DNA of 58,809 nucleotides from Peptoniphilus rachelemmaiella (GCF_943169845.1 NZ_CALPBW010000013.1:1-58809), one strand, 5' to 3'. Positions 1-9,148 are shown, counted from the first letter of the stretch. The notes: generated by a model from the letters alone, not told the origin. Program-made: numbers and translations.

Positions 1-95
1 TTGCAATCAATGGTAATCAGGCGTCTTTCTTCTGAAACACCGGTGACCTCGACATCTTGGATTCCTAAAAGTAATGTGGTAATATTGTTTTGCAC
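1..95 (-). CDS. ISL3-family transposase, N-terminal fragment (cut by window edge)
   Basis: A GTG at 93-95 is preceded at seven bases by a run of six G that can act as a ribosome binding site. It opens a frame of 31 codons with no stop before the window edge. The product contains LLLGIQDVEVTGVSEERR followed by a short hydrophobic strand and Cys. That pattern, LLG-I-x-D-V-x-V at the very N-terminus before a zinc finger, is typical of ISL3-family transposases. Only the first 31 residues are visible, so integrity of the gene is unknown. The frame is too short and open-ended to be picked up by simple ORF finding. Confidence 0.65.
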   Translation of the reverse strand, partial: MQNNITTLLLGIQDVEVTGVSEERRLITIDC

Positions 96-173
96 TTGTT
101 TGCCCCCCTTTATTATTTTGTGGTGATTTAATTTTAGGTGATTAGGAAAACAAGTGCTATCTTTTTGCACAAA

Positions 174-209
174 AATATCCATTAAGGAGGTTACTCCCCA
201 ATGGATATT
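174..209 (-). terminator. Hairpin terminator inside the IS end
   Basis: AATATCCATT at 174-183 pairs perfectly with AATGGATATT at 200-209, and an inner GGAG/CTCC stem sits in between. On the minus strand it is followed by TTTTTG. It would block transcription entering the transposase gene from outside, a known property of insertion-sequence ends. Confidence 0.6.
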
Positions 210-249
210 ATAGAGCCTTTTTTCATGCCCGAAAATTCAATTTCAACTA

Positions 250-258
250 TGGTATAAT
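250..258 (+). promoter_or_regulatory. Probable promoter of the miaB operon (extended -10)
   Basis: TGGTATAAT at 250-258 is an extended -10 element. No good -35 lies 17 bases upstream. It sits between the IS end and the miaB start at 288, so the operon does not need to be read through from the IS. Confidence 0.55.
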
Positions 259-287
259 GGGAAGAACTGTGAATTAAAGGAGTAAGC

Positions 288-1664
288 ATGGAAGAAAAAT
301 TTCAACAATTAATCGATCGTGTGAAAGACATTCACGGCGGTCAAACCTACGTCATCACCACCCACGGATGCCAAATGAACGAACACGATTCGGAAAAAAT
401 AAAAACATTATTAAATACCATGGGCTTTAAAGAGATCGATGAGGAAGAAGATGCGGATTTAGCGATCATCAACACCTGTTCCGTTCGCCACAGCGCGGAA
501 GACAAAGTCATCGGGCATATCGGGCGCTTAAAGCACATAAAAAAGAAAAATAAAGACTTGAAAGTAGCCGTCTGCGGCTGCATGATGCAGCGAAAAGAAT
601 CCAGAGATAATGTGCTGAACACGTTTAATCACGTGGATATCGTCTTCGGCACGAACAACATCTACCGCTTGCCTCAGCTGATTTTACAAAGCGACGACAA
701 AAAAAACGCCGTGGTGGATATTGACGAAAGCTATACGAATTTCGACAATCAAATTTATTCCCGAACGTCGGGAAATGCCGCTTACGTGAATATCGTCTAC
801 GGTTGCAATAATTTCTGTACCTACTGCATCGTGCCCTACACCCGCGGCCGCGAGGTCTCCAGAGAGCCCGAAGATATTTTAGACGAAATTAAAAATCTCG
901 TAGCGGACGGGGTCAACGAAGTAACCCTTTTGGGTCAAAATGTGAACTCCTACGGAAAAAACTTAAAGGAAAAAATCACATTTGCCGAGCTTCTGCGCAT
1001 GGTGCACGACGTGGAGGGGATCGAGCGCATCCACTTTACCACATCCCACCCGAAGGATATGTCCGATGATTTAATTGCCTGCTACAGGGATCTGCCGAAG
1101 CTCGCAAATTACCTCCACCTTCCCGTGCAATCCGGTTCGAATCGCGTGTTGAAGATGATGAACCGTCACTACACCAGGGAAGATTACTTTACATTGATCG
1201 ACAAAGTGCGCGCCGTTCGTCCGGACATTTCCCTTTCCACGGATATTATGGTGGGTTTTCCCGGCGAGACGGAAGAAGATTTCGAAGATACGTTGGATTT
1301 AGTGAAGCGGGTAAAATACGACAATGCCTTCACCTTTATCTACTCCAGACGGGAAGGCACCCGCGCCGATCAAATGGAAAATCAAATACCGAAGGAAGTG
1401 AAGGACGCCCGGTTTCAGCGCCTTTTAGATGCGGTTTATGCCATTCAACGGGAAAAGTATGAAGCCCTGCACGGCACGGTGCAAGAGGTGCTTTTTGAAT
1501 CGGCGAGTAAAAACGATCCGACGAAAATGAGCGGCCGAACCGCCGGATTTAAATTGGTCCACGCGCCCTACGATGCCGCATCTATCGGCAAGATGGTGCC
1601 GGTCAAGATCACGGGAGGCAATACATTCTCTTTAGAAGGAGAAATTGTTCATGGAAAGCAGTGA
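288..1664 (+). CDS. miaB: tRNA-2-methylthio-N6-isopentenyladenosine(37) methylthiotransferase MiaB
   Basis: Adds the 2-methylthio group to i6A37 of tRNAs reading UNN codons, using a radical SAM cluster and an auxiliary 4Fe-4S cluster. The 458-residue product has the N-terminal MTTase cysteines C28, C64 and C98, the radical SAM motif C173-x3-C177-x2-C180 in YGCNNFCTYCIVP, and a C-terminal TRAM region. ATG at 288 follows AAAGGAG at 276-282. It heads an operon with mutS, mutL and miaA. MiaA makes the i6A substrate that MiaB modifies, so the two consecutive tRNA enzymes flank the mismatch repair pair. Length is normal for the family. Confidence 0.97.
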   Translation: MEEKFQQLIDRVKDIHGGQTYVITTHGCQMNEHDSEKIKTLLNTMGFKEIDEEEDADLAIINTCSVRHSAEDKVIGHIGRLKHIKKKNKDLKVAVCGCMMQRKESRDNVLNTFNHVDIVFGTNNIYRLPQLILQSDDKKNAVVDIDESYTNFDNQIYSRTSGNAAYVNIVYGCNNFCTYCIVPYTRGREVSREPEDILDEIKNLVADGVNEVTLLGQNVNSYGKNLKEKITFAELLRMVHDVEGIERIHFTTSHPKDMSDDLIACYRDLPKLANYLHLPVQSGSNRVLKMMNRHYTREDYFTLIDKVRAVRPDISLSTDIMVGFPGETEEDFEDTLDLVKRVKYDNAFTFIYSRREGTRADQMENQIPKEVKDARFQRLLDAVYAIQREKYEALHGTVQEVLFESASKNDPTKMSGRTAGFKLVHAPYDAASIGKMVPVKITGGNTFSLEGEIVHGKQ

Positions 1665-4212
1665 ATTTGAAAAATTAACGCCGGCCATGCGCCACTACGT
1701 TGAAACAAAAAATAAAAACCCCGATGCCTTTTTATTTTATCGCCTCGGGGATTTTTACGAGCTCTTTTTTAAGGATGCCATCGTCGTTTCTGATCTGCTG
1801 GATTTAACGCTTACGAAAAAAAGCGGCGGACTGGATGAAAAAATTCCCATGTGCGGCGTGCCCTATCGCGTGGCCAATCAATATGTGAAGCGCTTGGTAA
1901 AAATGGGCTATTCCGTGAGCATTTGCGATCAGGTGGAAGACCCGAAACTAGCCAAGGGCCTGGTTAAGAGAGAAATTACCAAGGTCGTCACTCCCGGGAC
2001 GTTTATTGACGAAGATGAAGGGGATGAAACCCGCATTCTGACCAGCATCGCCCAAGAGGGAAAGATCGTAGAGTTGGCACATTGCGATTATCCGGCGGGA
2101 AAAGTATATATGGATCGAAAAGTCTGCTGGGACAAGCGGGAAATCGAAAGCTTTCTCGAAAAACAGTTTTCTCTTTACCGCCCGGCGGAAATTCTCTACA
2201 GCCATACTTTCTCAAATAAGGCGACGATTCGAAAACTGGCGAAGCGCTACGATGTCTTAAAAAGCAGCGAAGTGTCTCGCGAGCACAGAGAAATTTTGGC
2301 GTCCTATGAAGAGCTGAATCGGAGCATCGATTACGACAGCCTTGCCCTCGCCAATCTTCTCGATTATTTGGAGGCGACCCAGTATCATCAACAGACCCAC
2401 CTCCATATCTCCGCACGAGAGGATCACGATGCGGCCATGGACCTCTCAGAGACGACCATTCGAAATTTAGAGCTTGTAAACAATAATCATGACAATCAAA
2501 AGGAACACTCCCTCTACGCCATCTTGGATCACTGCAAGACGAGAATGGGAAGTCGCTACTTGCGCACGTCTATTTTGCGTCCTTTAATGGATGAAAAAAC
2601 ATTAAATGAACGCTACGATCGCATCGATTCCCTTCACGACGATCGAATTTTATTCGACGATTTGCAGGAGCAGCTGTCGGGAATCTACGACATCGACCGC
2701 CTGTCCATTTACATTGCCAATGAAACCATGACGCCAAAACAGATTGAGCGACTCGTAAAGAGTTTGGAGGCGGTGCAGCTGATTGTTCGGCTTCTTAAGA
2801 AGGCAGAGAACAAAGCGCTACTTAAAATTTTTGACGGTGTGGATCTTATGGAAGACATCTCGGATCAGTTGCGGGAAATTTTTATCGACGAACTTCCGGC
2901 AAATTATCGGGAGCAGCGCTTCATTGCTCATGGCGTGGACGAGGAGCTGGATCGACTTTTCGCTCTTTCTGAAAGCGGCAAGCAATGGATTTTGCAGCTG
3001 GAAGAAAAGGAGCGGGAAGCCAGCGGCATTAAGAATCTGCGGATTAAGTACAATAAAATACTGGGTTACTTTTTCGAGGTGTCGAAATCCTATGTGGATC
3101 AAGCGCCGGAGTATTTTATACGAAAACAAACCCTCGTGGGAAGCGAACGATTTTTCACCGAAGAGCTGAAAAATAGGGAAGAGGAAATCCTCCACGGCAA
3201 AGAGCGCGCACTCGATCGCCAATTGGAGCTTTTGGAGGCCATTCAAAAGCGCATCGCATCAAAACTCTCCGCCATTCAACACTTGTCCGAAGCCATACAG
3301 AAACTGGATGTGGCCTGTGCCCTGGCAGAGGTGGCGGAGCGTTACAATTACCGTCGCCCCCGCTTTAACGACGGCGGCGTACTCTTTATTAAAGACGGAC
3401 GCCATCCCGTAGTGGAGCGCACCATCGAAGAGCCCTATATTCCCAACGACACCTACTTAGACGACGAGAAAGTTCTTCTTCAGATTATCACCGGGCCCAA
3501 TATGGCAGGTAAATCCACCTACATGCGCCAAGTGGCTTTGATTCAGATTATGGCTCAAATCGGCTCATTTGTCCCGGCGGAAGAGGCGAATCTGCCCATG
3601 GTGGATCAAATCTTTACGCGGATCGGCGCCTCCGATTACCTGACGCGGGGTCAGTCTACTTTTATGGTCGAGATGACGGAGGTGGCGGAAATTTTGCGCC
3701 TCGCCACGGCGCGTTCCCTGATTCTCTTCGACGAAGTGGGGAGGGGCACCAGCACCTACGACGGCCTTTCCATCGCCTGGTCCATTATCGAATATATTTA
3801 TAAAGACGTTCGCGCGAAGACCCTTTTTGCCACCCACTATTTCGAGCTCACGGAACTGGAAAATCGCTACGACGGCATTTTAAATGTGACCGTGGCCACG
3901 GAAGAGGTAGACGACGAAATCCGATTCTTAAGAAAAATTATCGTCGGCCAAAGCAATTACTCCTTCGGTATCGACGTAGCGAAGCTTGCTGGCGTAAAAG
4001 AAGAAGTCATCGAGCGGGCGCGAAATGTTCTCGATCATTTGGAATCCGACGGTCGGGGCAAAGCCGTAGAATCTGTAGGAAACGAAATCGTCGTCGCCGA
4101 CAACGGACCGGATCCCTTGCGGGAAAAAATCCGCTCCATCGACATTAATCAAACGACGCCTCTAGAAGCCCTCATGCTTCTCGAGTCCTTAAAGGAGGAT
4201 GCCGATGCGTGA
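1651..4212 (+). CDS. mutS: DNA mismatch repair protein MutS
   Basis: Recognises base mismatches and small loops and recruits MutL. The start is set at ATG 1651, which has AAGGAG eight bases upstream. A TTG at 1645 in the same frame is too close to that site. The frame overlaps the end of miaB by 14 bases. The product has 853 residues: the mismatch-wedging F35-Y-E37 motif in GDFYELF, connector, lever and clamp regions, then the ATPase with Walker A GPNMAGKS (about residue 615), Walker B ILFDEVGRGTSTYDG and the signature histidine region ATHYFEL. Full-length and apparently intact. Confidence 0.97.
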   Translation: MESSEFEKLTPAMRHYVETKNKNPDAFLFYRLGDFYELFFKDAIVVSDLLDLTLTKKSGGLDEKIPMCGVPYRVANQYVKRLVKMGYSVSICDQVEDPKLAKGLVKREITKVVTPGTFIDEDEGDETRILTSIAQEGKIVELAHCDYPAGKVYMDRKVCWDKREIESFLEKQFSLYRPAEILYSHTFSNKATIRKLAKRYDVLKSSEVSREHREILASYEELNRSIDYDSLALANLLDYLEATQYHQQTHLHISAREDHDAAMDLSETTIRNLELVNNNHDNQKEHSLYAILDHCKTRMGSRYLRTSILRPLMDEKTLNERYDRIDSLHDDRILFDDLQEQLSGIYDIDRLSIYIANETMTPKQIERLVKSLEAVQLIVRLLKKAENKALLKIFDGVDLMEDISDQLREIFIDELPANYREQRFIAHGVDEELDRLFALSESGKQWILQLEEKEREASGIKNLRIKYNKILGYFFEVSKSYVDQAPEYFIRKQTLVGSERFFTEELKNREEEILHGKERALDRQLELLEAIQKRIASKLSAIQHLSEAIQKLDVACALAEVAERYNYRRPRFNDGGVLFIKDGRHPVVERTIEEPYIPNDTYLDDEKVLLQIITGPNMAGKSTYMRQVALIQIMAQIGSFVPAEEANLPMVDQIFTRIGASDYLTRGQSTFMVEMTEVAEILRLATARSLILFDEVGRGTSTYDGLSIAWSIIEYIYKDVRAKTLFATHYFELTELENRYDGILNVTVATEEVDDEIRFLRKIIVGQSNYSFGIDVAKLAGVKEEVIERARNVLDHLESDGRGKAVESVGNEIVVADNGPDPLREKIRSIDINQTTPLEALMLLESLKEDADA

Positions 4213-6046
4213 AATTTATGCATTAAGCGATCAGACCATTTCTCAAATCGCCGCCGGTGAAATTATCGAAAATCCCGCCTCCATCATTAAGGAGCTGGTC
4301 GAAAATGCCATCGACGCAAATGCCGATCGAATCAGCATTCGTCTGTCGGATAATCTTTTAGACGAAATTCGCATCGCCGACAATGGCGACGGCATCGAAA
4401 AAAGCCAGATTACCAAGGCATTTTCCCGCCACGCCACATCGAAGCTCCGCACCATCTCCGATTTGGATATGATCACGAGCTTAGGCTTTCGCGGCGAGGC
4501 CTTGGCGAGTATCGCCCATATCAGCCAAATGGAATGCGTAACCAAGACCGCCAATAGCGACTTCGCCTATCGATTCACTGTGGAAAAAGGTGTCGTATCC
4601 CGAGGGGAGCCCGTGGGCGCTCCTGTAGGCACGACGATGATCGTGCGGGATATTTTTTACAACACGCCGGTGAGGAAAAAGTTTTTAAACACTACGACAA
4701 AAGAAATTCGCCGCATCGTCGAAGTGGTGGAACTATTGGCTCTGAGCCATCAGGACGTCTCCATCCACCTGTCCCGCAATCAAAAGACCCTGCTGCATTC
4801 GAAAGTTTCCGACGACAAGATCAATCATATCTATTCCATTCTCGGCAAGGACATTGCGAAAAATCTCCTGCCTATTTCCTTCGATACGGAATCCTACAAA
4901 ATCGAGGGCTTTATCGGCAATAACTTGCTTCACCGTGCCACGCCGGATCGTGAGTTTTTATTCGTAAACGGCCGCGGCGTCAAGAGCAACGACATCGCCC
5001 GAGCCATTCGAAAAGTGTACCGTTCTTTAATTCCTTTGAACCATTACCCGGTCTATGTTCTTTACATTACCATTGATCCCATATTAATCGATGTGAACAT
5101 TCACCCGCAAAAGCAAACCATTCGACTGTCTAATGAAAATCAACTGACGACGATTTTGCAGCGTTTGGTGGAAGAGAAACTTCTGCCTAAGCGGGAGATC
5201 CCTTCGATCGATGCCCTAAATGAAAATACTAAAGAAGGGGAAGCGCAGGTACCGGAAAAAACAATCTTTGAGCTGAGCAGAGAACGGAAGATCGAGAGAG
5301 AAAAGCCGAAAACACCGACTTTTGATTTTTCTGATCTCGCGCCTCTTGCGGCGGAAGACAGAAGAACGTACGGGGATAAAACAGAGCCTTTGCTCCCGGA
5401 ACCCTTCGCCGATACATCAGCAATCAATGTGGATATGGCGCCGGAAAAAGCGAGGCCGCTGGATGTGAGCCTCTACCAATTTTTAGCCGTGGTGTTCAAA
5501 ACCTATGTCCTGTTTGAAAACAAAAGGGATCACCGCGTCCTTATGGTAGATCAACACGCGGCCCACGAACGAATCCTTTACGAGCGCTACAGCAAACAAA
5601 TTCGCGACCGCGCCGTAGCGACACAACTCTTGCTTGCACCCTTGACCATTCACTTAAGTCCCGAGGAAATGCACGCCGTAAATACCCACATCGCCGATTA
5701 CGAACAGCTGGGCATTTTTCCCGAAGTCTTCGGCGAGCAGGACATCGTGATCCGGGAGGTCCCGGAGCATTTATTAATCGACGATTTTCGGCAATTCTTT
5801 TTGGACTCCATTCATCTACTGGACGAGGGCGTCAATGTGAAGGAGCAGAACATTTATAAAATCATGCGCCTCGCCTGCAGAAGCGCCATTAAAGCCGGAG
5901 ATAGGATTTCCGAAGAAGAAGCTTATGCTCTTCTCGAGGAATTAAACGACGCGGATACGCCCTTTACTTGTCCGCACGGGCGGCCCACCATGATTCACGT
6001 GGAAAAGCGCGCCTTCGAAAAACTGTTTTTAAGGGAGGGACTATGA
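4205..6046 (+). CDS. mutL: DNA mismatch repair endonuclease MutL
   Basis: Couples MutS recognition to strand nicking. ATG 4205 is preferred over ATG 4199 because AAAGGAGG at 4192-4199 sits just upstream of it. The start overlaps the mutS stop. The 613-residue protein has an N-terminal GHKL ATPase (ENAIDANAD, ADNGDGI, FRGEALASI) and a variable linker around residues 335-420. Its C-terminal dimerisation domain carries the metal-binding motif DQHAAHERILYE plus ACR and CPHGRPT motifs. These mark it as a nicking MutL, as expected in a bacterium without MutH. Confidence 0.96.
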   Translation: MREIYALSDQTISQIAAGEIIENPASIIKELVENAIDANADRISIRLSDNLLDEIRIADNGDGIEKSQITKAFSRHATSKLRTISDLDMITSLGFRGEALASIAHISQMECVTKTANSDFAYRFTVEKGVVSRGEPVGAPVGTTMIVRDIFYNTPVRKKFLNTTTKEIRRIVEVVELLALSHQDVSIHLSRNQKTLLHSKVSDDKINHIYSILGKDIAKNLLPISFDTESYKIEGFIGNNLLHRATPDREFLFVNGRGVKSNDIARAIRKVYRSLIPLNHYPVYVLYITIDPILIDVNIHPQKQTIRLSNENQLTTILQRLVEEKLLPKREIPSIDALNENTKEGEAQVPEKTIFELSRERKIEREKPKTPTFDFSDLAPLAAEDRRTYGDKTEPLLPEPFADTSAINVDMAPEKARPLDVSLYQFLAVVFKTYVLFENKRDHRVLMVDQHAAHERILYERYSKQIRDRAVATQLLLAPLTIHLSPEEMHAVNTHIADYEQLGIFPEVFGEQDIVIREVPEHLLIDDFRQFFLDSIHLLDEGVNVKEQNIYKIMRLACRSAIKAGDRISEEEAYALLEELNDADTPFTCPHGRPTMIHVEKRAFEKLFLREGL

Positions 6047-6981
6047 AGCCTTTGATTTTAATTACCGGGCCCACGGGTTCGGGGAAATCGGATCTTTCCG
6101 TGGCCCTCGCAAAAAAACTTCAAACGGAAATTATTTCCGCGGATTCCGTCCAGGTCTACCGCGGTTTTACTATCGGTAGCGGAAAAATCATGCCTCGGGA
6201 GACGGTGGGCATCATCCATCATCTAATCGACATAAAAGAGCCCGAGGAATTTTATTCCGCCGCCGATTTTTACGAGGCCGCCGCGCCGATTTTCGAAGAT
6301 CTATGGCAAAGGGGAAAAATACCCATCGTCTGCGGAGGAACGGCCCTTTACATTCACAGCTTGATTTACGATTTGAATTTTTCTGAAAAACCCTCTTCCG
6401 AAAGTCGGAATCAGCTTAATCGCCTTTATGAAAAACATGGCCTGAGCTACATGGTGGATTTGTTGAAAGAAAAAGACGTGACCATGGCGGAGGCTGTGGA
6501 TCTAAACAATCCCCGCCGGGTGATTCGCGCCCTTGAGCGGATCGAATCCGGCCACGTGGAAACAGAGCAACTTCGGAAAAAACGCAAAGGCATCGATCCT
6601 CTGTATATCGTTTTGGATTGGGCGCGGGAGGACCTCTATACGCGCATTAACCGCCGCGTGCTGAAAATGGTGGATGCCGGACTCTTTGATGAGGTGGATG
6701 AGCTCTATAAGGCCTATGGTAGTGGTGTAAAGCCCATGGGATCCATCGGCTACAAAGAAGTAGTGAAGTATTTAAAAGGGGAGTGGGATAAGGCCACCGC
6801 CATCGAAAAAATCCAGCAGCATTCCAGAAATTTTGCCAAGCGGCAAATGACCTGGTTTCGCAAGGAAGAAGACGCGGTGTTCATTCCCATGTCTGAACTA
6901 ACGAAAGATGCGGCACTTGAGAAGATTTTAGAACTGGAGAGAGAAAAATATGGTAGAGATTGCGGATTTAAAGGCGATTGA
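6043..6981 (+). CDS. miaA: tRNA dimethylallyltransferase MiaA
   Basis: Transfers the dimethylallyl group to A37 of tRNA, making the substrate of MiaB encoded at the head of the operon. The frame is open from 5968 but the family starts at MKPLILITGPTGSGKS, so ATG 6043 is chosen. It overlaps the mutL stop as ATGA and follows AAGGGAGGGA. The product has 312 residues with the P-loop G9-PTGSGKS, the ISADSVQVYRG motif and RQMTWFRK near the C-terminus. In many Clostridia hfq follows miaA; no hfq is present here. Confidence 0.95.
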   Translation: MKPLILITGPTGSGKSDLSVALAKKLQTEIISADSVQVYRGFTIGSGKIMPRETVGIIHHLIDIKEPEEFYSAADFYEAAAPIFEDLWQRGKIPIVCGGTALYIHSLIYDLNFSEKPSSESRNQLNRLYEKHGLSYMVDLLKEKDVTMAEAVDLNNPRRVIRALERIESGHVETEQLRKKRKGIDPLYIVLDWAREDLYTRINRRVLKMVDAGLFDEVDELYKAYGSGVKPMGSIGYKEVVKYLKGEWDKATAIEKIQQHSRNFAKRQMTWFRKEEDAVFIPMSELTKDAALEKILELEREKYGRDCGFKGD

Positions 6982-8173
6982 AGGGAGCCTTCAAGAACCT
7001 TTCGCTGTCCTTGACGAAATATGTCTGTTTAATCAAGAAAAAGTATTAAAGGCCCTGCAGTCCGTGCGCTTGGCGTCGACAGATTTCAACTGGGCGACGG
7101 GATACGGCTACGGCGACGTAGGCAGAGAAAAGGTGGAGGCCGTTTACGCCGCCCTTTTTCGTACGGAAGATGCATTGGTGCGGCCCAATATGGTATCCGG
7201 CACCCACGCCATTGCCCTGGCCATTAAAGCCCTCACGAAAGCGGGAGATACCATCGCCTCCGTGTCCGGCTCTCCCTACGACACCTTGCATAAAGTCCTT
7301 GGCACCGCAGGGGATGCGCCGGGGAATTTAAGATCCCGCGGCATCGACTACAGAGAGCTTCCCTTAAAAGACGGCGCCATGGATTACGAGGCCATAAGCG
7401 ATTTTGTATCCCATGACGCGGATCTCGTGATCATGCAGCGCTCCACCGGCTATTCCAATCGACGGGCCTTTACCGTCGATGAAATTAAGCGGGCGGTGGA
7501 AGAAATAAGAAAGAGCTATGACGGCATTATTTTTCTAGACAATTGCTACGGAGAATTTACGGAAAAAATCGAGCCCACGGAAATCGGCGTCGATGTCATG
7601 GCGGGCTCCCTCATTAAAAATCCCGGCGGCGGCCTGAGCCTTTCCGGCGGCTACGTAGTGGGAAGTGAAGAGAACATCGAACGGGTGGCGGCGGACCTGA
7701 CGGCGCCCGGAATAGGCAAGGAATGCGGTCTTTCCTTCGGGCAAACCCGAAACACCTTAATGGGCCTGTTTCTCGCGCCTCATCGCGTGGCACAGTGTAT
7801 TAAAGGCGCCATGCTTTTCGCCAAAACCTTCGAGACCATGGGCTATGACTGCGTTCCCGCGGCCACAGACCCGAGAAGCGACATCGTACAATCCATCGCC
7901 TTAGAGACGCCGGAGAATCTGATTCGCTTTTGCCGCGCCATCCAGGCCGCATCGCCGGTGGATTCCCACGTCACGCCTTATCCCTGGGACATGCCCGGCT
8001 ACGAAGATCAGGTGATTATGGCGGCGGGCGGCTTTATCGAAGGCAGCAGCATTGAATTGTCCGCCGACGGGCCTATGCGCCCGCCTTACCGCGTGTATTT
8101 CCAAGGCGGCCTTACTTACGAACACATTAAGCTCGCCCTGATTCAGGTGCTCCAAGCACTAGAAGAAGCATAA
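6950..8173 (+). CDS. PLP-dependent methionine gamma-lyase family protein (YnbB / aluminium-resistance type)
   Basis: A 407-residue fold-type I PLP enzyme of the Cys/Met metabolism superfamily, the group called aluminium resistance protein or YnbB. Seen: a glycine-rich cofactor region VSGTHAIALAIKAL, an aspartate strand IIFLDNCYGEFTE, and GSLIKNPGGGLSLSGGY, whose lysine is the expected Schiff-base residue. The ATG at 6950 has GGAGAG upstream and overlaps the end of miaA by 32 bases, so it is translationally coupled. Family members follow miaA or hfq in many Firmicutes. The substrate is not known with certainty. A hairpin terminator closes the operon. Confidence 0.85.
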   Translation: MVEIADLKAIEGSLQEPFAVLDEICLFNQEKVLKALQSVRLASTDFNWATGYGYGDVGREKVEAVYAALFRTEDALVRPNMVSGTHAIALAIKALTKAGDTIASVSGSPYDTLHKVLGTAGDAPGNLRSRGIDYRELPLKDGAMDYEAISDFVSHDADLVIMQRSTGYSNRRAFTVDEIKRAVEEIRKSYDGIIFLDNCYGEFTEKIEPTEIGVDVMAGSLIKNPGGGLSLSGGYVVGSEENIERVAADLTAPGIGKECGLSFGQTRNTLMGLFLAPHRVAQCIKGAMLFAKTFETMGYDCVPAATDPRSDIVQSIALETPENLIRFCRAIQAASPVDSHVTPYPWDMPGYEDQVIMAAGGFIEGSSIELSADGPMRPPYRVYFQGGLTYEHIKLALIQVLQALEEA

Positions 8174-8220
8174 AAAAACCCCGAGAACTTCCGATGGAGG
8201 GGAAGCTCGGGGTCATTTTT
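8173..8220. terminator. Bidirectional terminator between the PLP enzyme and the exported protein
   Basis: CCCCGAG at 8179-8185 pairs with CTCGGGG at 8206-8212, with an additional inner CTTCC/GGAAG arm. T-runs follow on both strands, so it can end the rightward miaB operon and the leftward gene at 8223. Its sequence is nearly repeated at 9351-9396. Confidence 0.8.
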
Positions 8221-8255
8221 TATTACGAATAAACGGCGAGTAAGCGCTTAGATTC
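8179..8255 (-). repeat. Degenerate direct repeat, copy 1: 3' end of an Mga-like gene plus terminator
   Basis: Aligns with 9357-9432. The shared block covers the terminator, a stop, and the last codons of the gene to its right. The protein tails match as ELESKRLLAVYS (here) versus ILEFQRLLSIYS (Mga-like regulator). The block is best read as a duplicated gene end. Confidence 0.6.
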
Positions 8256-8843
8256 CAATTCAGTTAAAGGATTGATAAATTTCTTATTTACTTCTAACTC
8301 AAATTCAATACAATTATGATTATTTAATTCAAGACCATGATCTTTTCTAGATTTTTTTCCTTCCGACTTTGTAGATATTATTTCTTTTCCCCTAAATAAA
8401 TCTAGAAAAGAAATAGCATTTGATGCATTATCTTTAACGTAAATTCCATATTCTCCATCATCCGGAATAGTAAACTTTACCTCATCTTCTGGGCTTTCTA
8501 CCCTCTTTTTTATAGGAGCACCATAATCATTATAGCCCCAGCCAGCGTTAATGTCTTCGGCAGGCAAAATACCTACTTCTAAATCGTTTCCTTTTAAAGA
8601 CTTTAACTTAATGACTACGATATCACCTTTTTTCCACTTTTCTCTAGCAAAAGTAGCTACACTTTCTTTTAACAAGCGGATTTGAAAATCCGTAGATCCT
8701 TTTGTATCTCTAGATTCTACTAAAAAATTCTTGCTTGAAAAGCATTTTGCATCGTTGCTTTTTTTCGCAGCCATTACCACATTCGGATTAAAAACTAATG
8801 CAAAAAGCAAAAGTGCTATTGAAAATTTTTTTATATTCTTCAT
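8223..8843 (-). CDS. Hypothetical exported protein
   Basis: Not recognised. The 206-residue product begins with a clear Sec signal peptide: basic MKNIKK, then a hydrophobic stretch of about 16 residues, with likely cleavage after VVMA (residue 25). The mature part is lysine-rich with mixed charge and has no lipobox, membrane segment or catalytic motif that I can name. The start ATG lies directly after the stop of the XRE gene and its site AGGAGGAAATTAA overlaps that gene, so the two are co-expressed. Base composition is much more AT-rich than the neighbours, which suggests acquisition by transfer. The last 12 residues resemble the end of the Mga-like regulator at 9400. Confidence 0.7.
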   Translation of the reverse strand: MKNIKKFSIALLLFALVFNPNVVMAAKKSNDAKCFSSKNFLVESRDTKGSTDFQIRLLKESVATFAREKWKKGDIVVIKLKSLKGNDLEVGILPAEDINAGWGYNDYGAPIKKRVESPEDEVKFTIPDDGEYGIYVKDNASNAISFLDLFRGKEIISTKSEGKKSRKDHGLELNNHNCIEFELEVNKKFINPLTELESKRLLAVYS

Positions 8844-9077
8844 TTAATTTCCTCCTATGCCTTTATGACACTGTTCACACTCAAACTTATCAAAATCAAA
8901 TAGTGTATAAATACATGTATTTAGTTTGTTTGCAATTTCAATTGCCACTGAAATTGTAGCTTGAGCCTCTCCACGTTCCAAAAGACTAATGTATTGTCTT
9001 GTTACACTTAACTCATAGGCTAATTCTTGTTGAGTTAATCCTTTTTCTTTCCTAACTTGTTTTATTCTATTTCCCAA
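8844..9077 (-). CDS. XRE/Cro-family helix-turn-helix regulator
   Basis: A 77-residue protein that is almost entirely one HTH_3 domain: IKQVRKEKGLTQQELAYEL, then SVTRQYISLLERGEA as recognition helix region, up to about residue 63. A CEQC pair follows near the C-terminus. The start is TTG 9075-9077; an upstream GGTAGGT is a weak ribosome site. It is co-transcribed with the exported protein at 8223, so it may control that gene, which is inference. The short length resembles stand-alone regulators of small mobile cassettes. AT-rich like its partner. Confidence 0.8.
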   Translation of the reverse strand: MGNRIKQVRKEKGLTQQELAYELSVTRQYISLLERGEAQATISVAIEIANKLNTCIYTLFDFDKFECEQCHKGIGGN

Positions 9078-9119
9078 AGTATTTTGAACCTACCTATCTA
9101 ACATTCTCAATTTAACCTT

Positions 9120-9148
9120 AATATAGCATATTCCTTTTTATGATGCAA
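9120..9148 (-). promoter_or_regulatory. Promoter of the XRE / exported-protein pair
   Basis: On the minus strand TTGCAT (9143-9148) is separated by 17 bases from TATATT (9120-9125), a good sigma-A type promoter placed about 45 bases before the TTG start. Confidence 0.6.

Larger units (their letters stand above)
1..217 (-). mobile_element. Outer end of an ISL3-family insertion sequence (rest lies left of the window)
   Basis: Seen: a truncated transposase start runs off the left edge on the minus strand, followed outward by a GC-poor leader, a strong hairpin at 174-209, and a terminus read on the minus strand as GGCTCTATAATATCC ending at 217. Known: ISL3-family ends commonly begin GGCTCTTTGTCAA or close variants. 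The boundary at 217 is inferred from that terminus. The target duplication cannot be checked because the other end is outside the window. Confidence 0.7.

Noticed and set aside
5968..6042. 25 extra codons at the front of miaA
   Set aside because: They are the shadow of the mutL end; the family start and ribosome site support ATG 6043.
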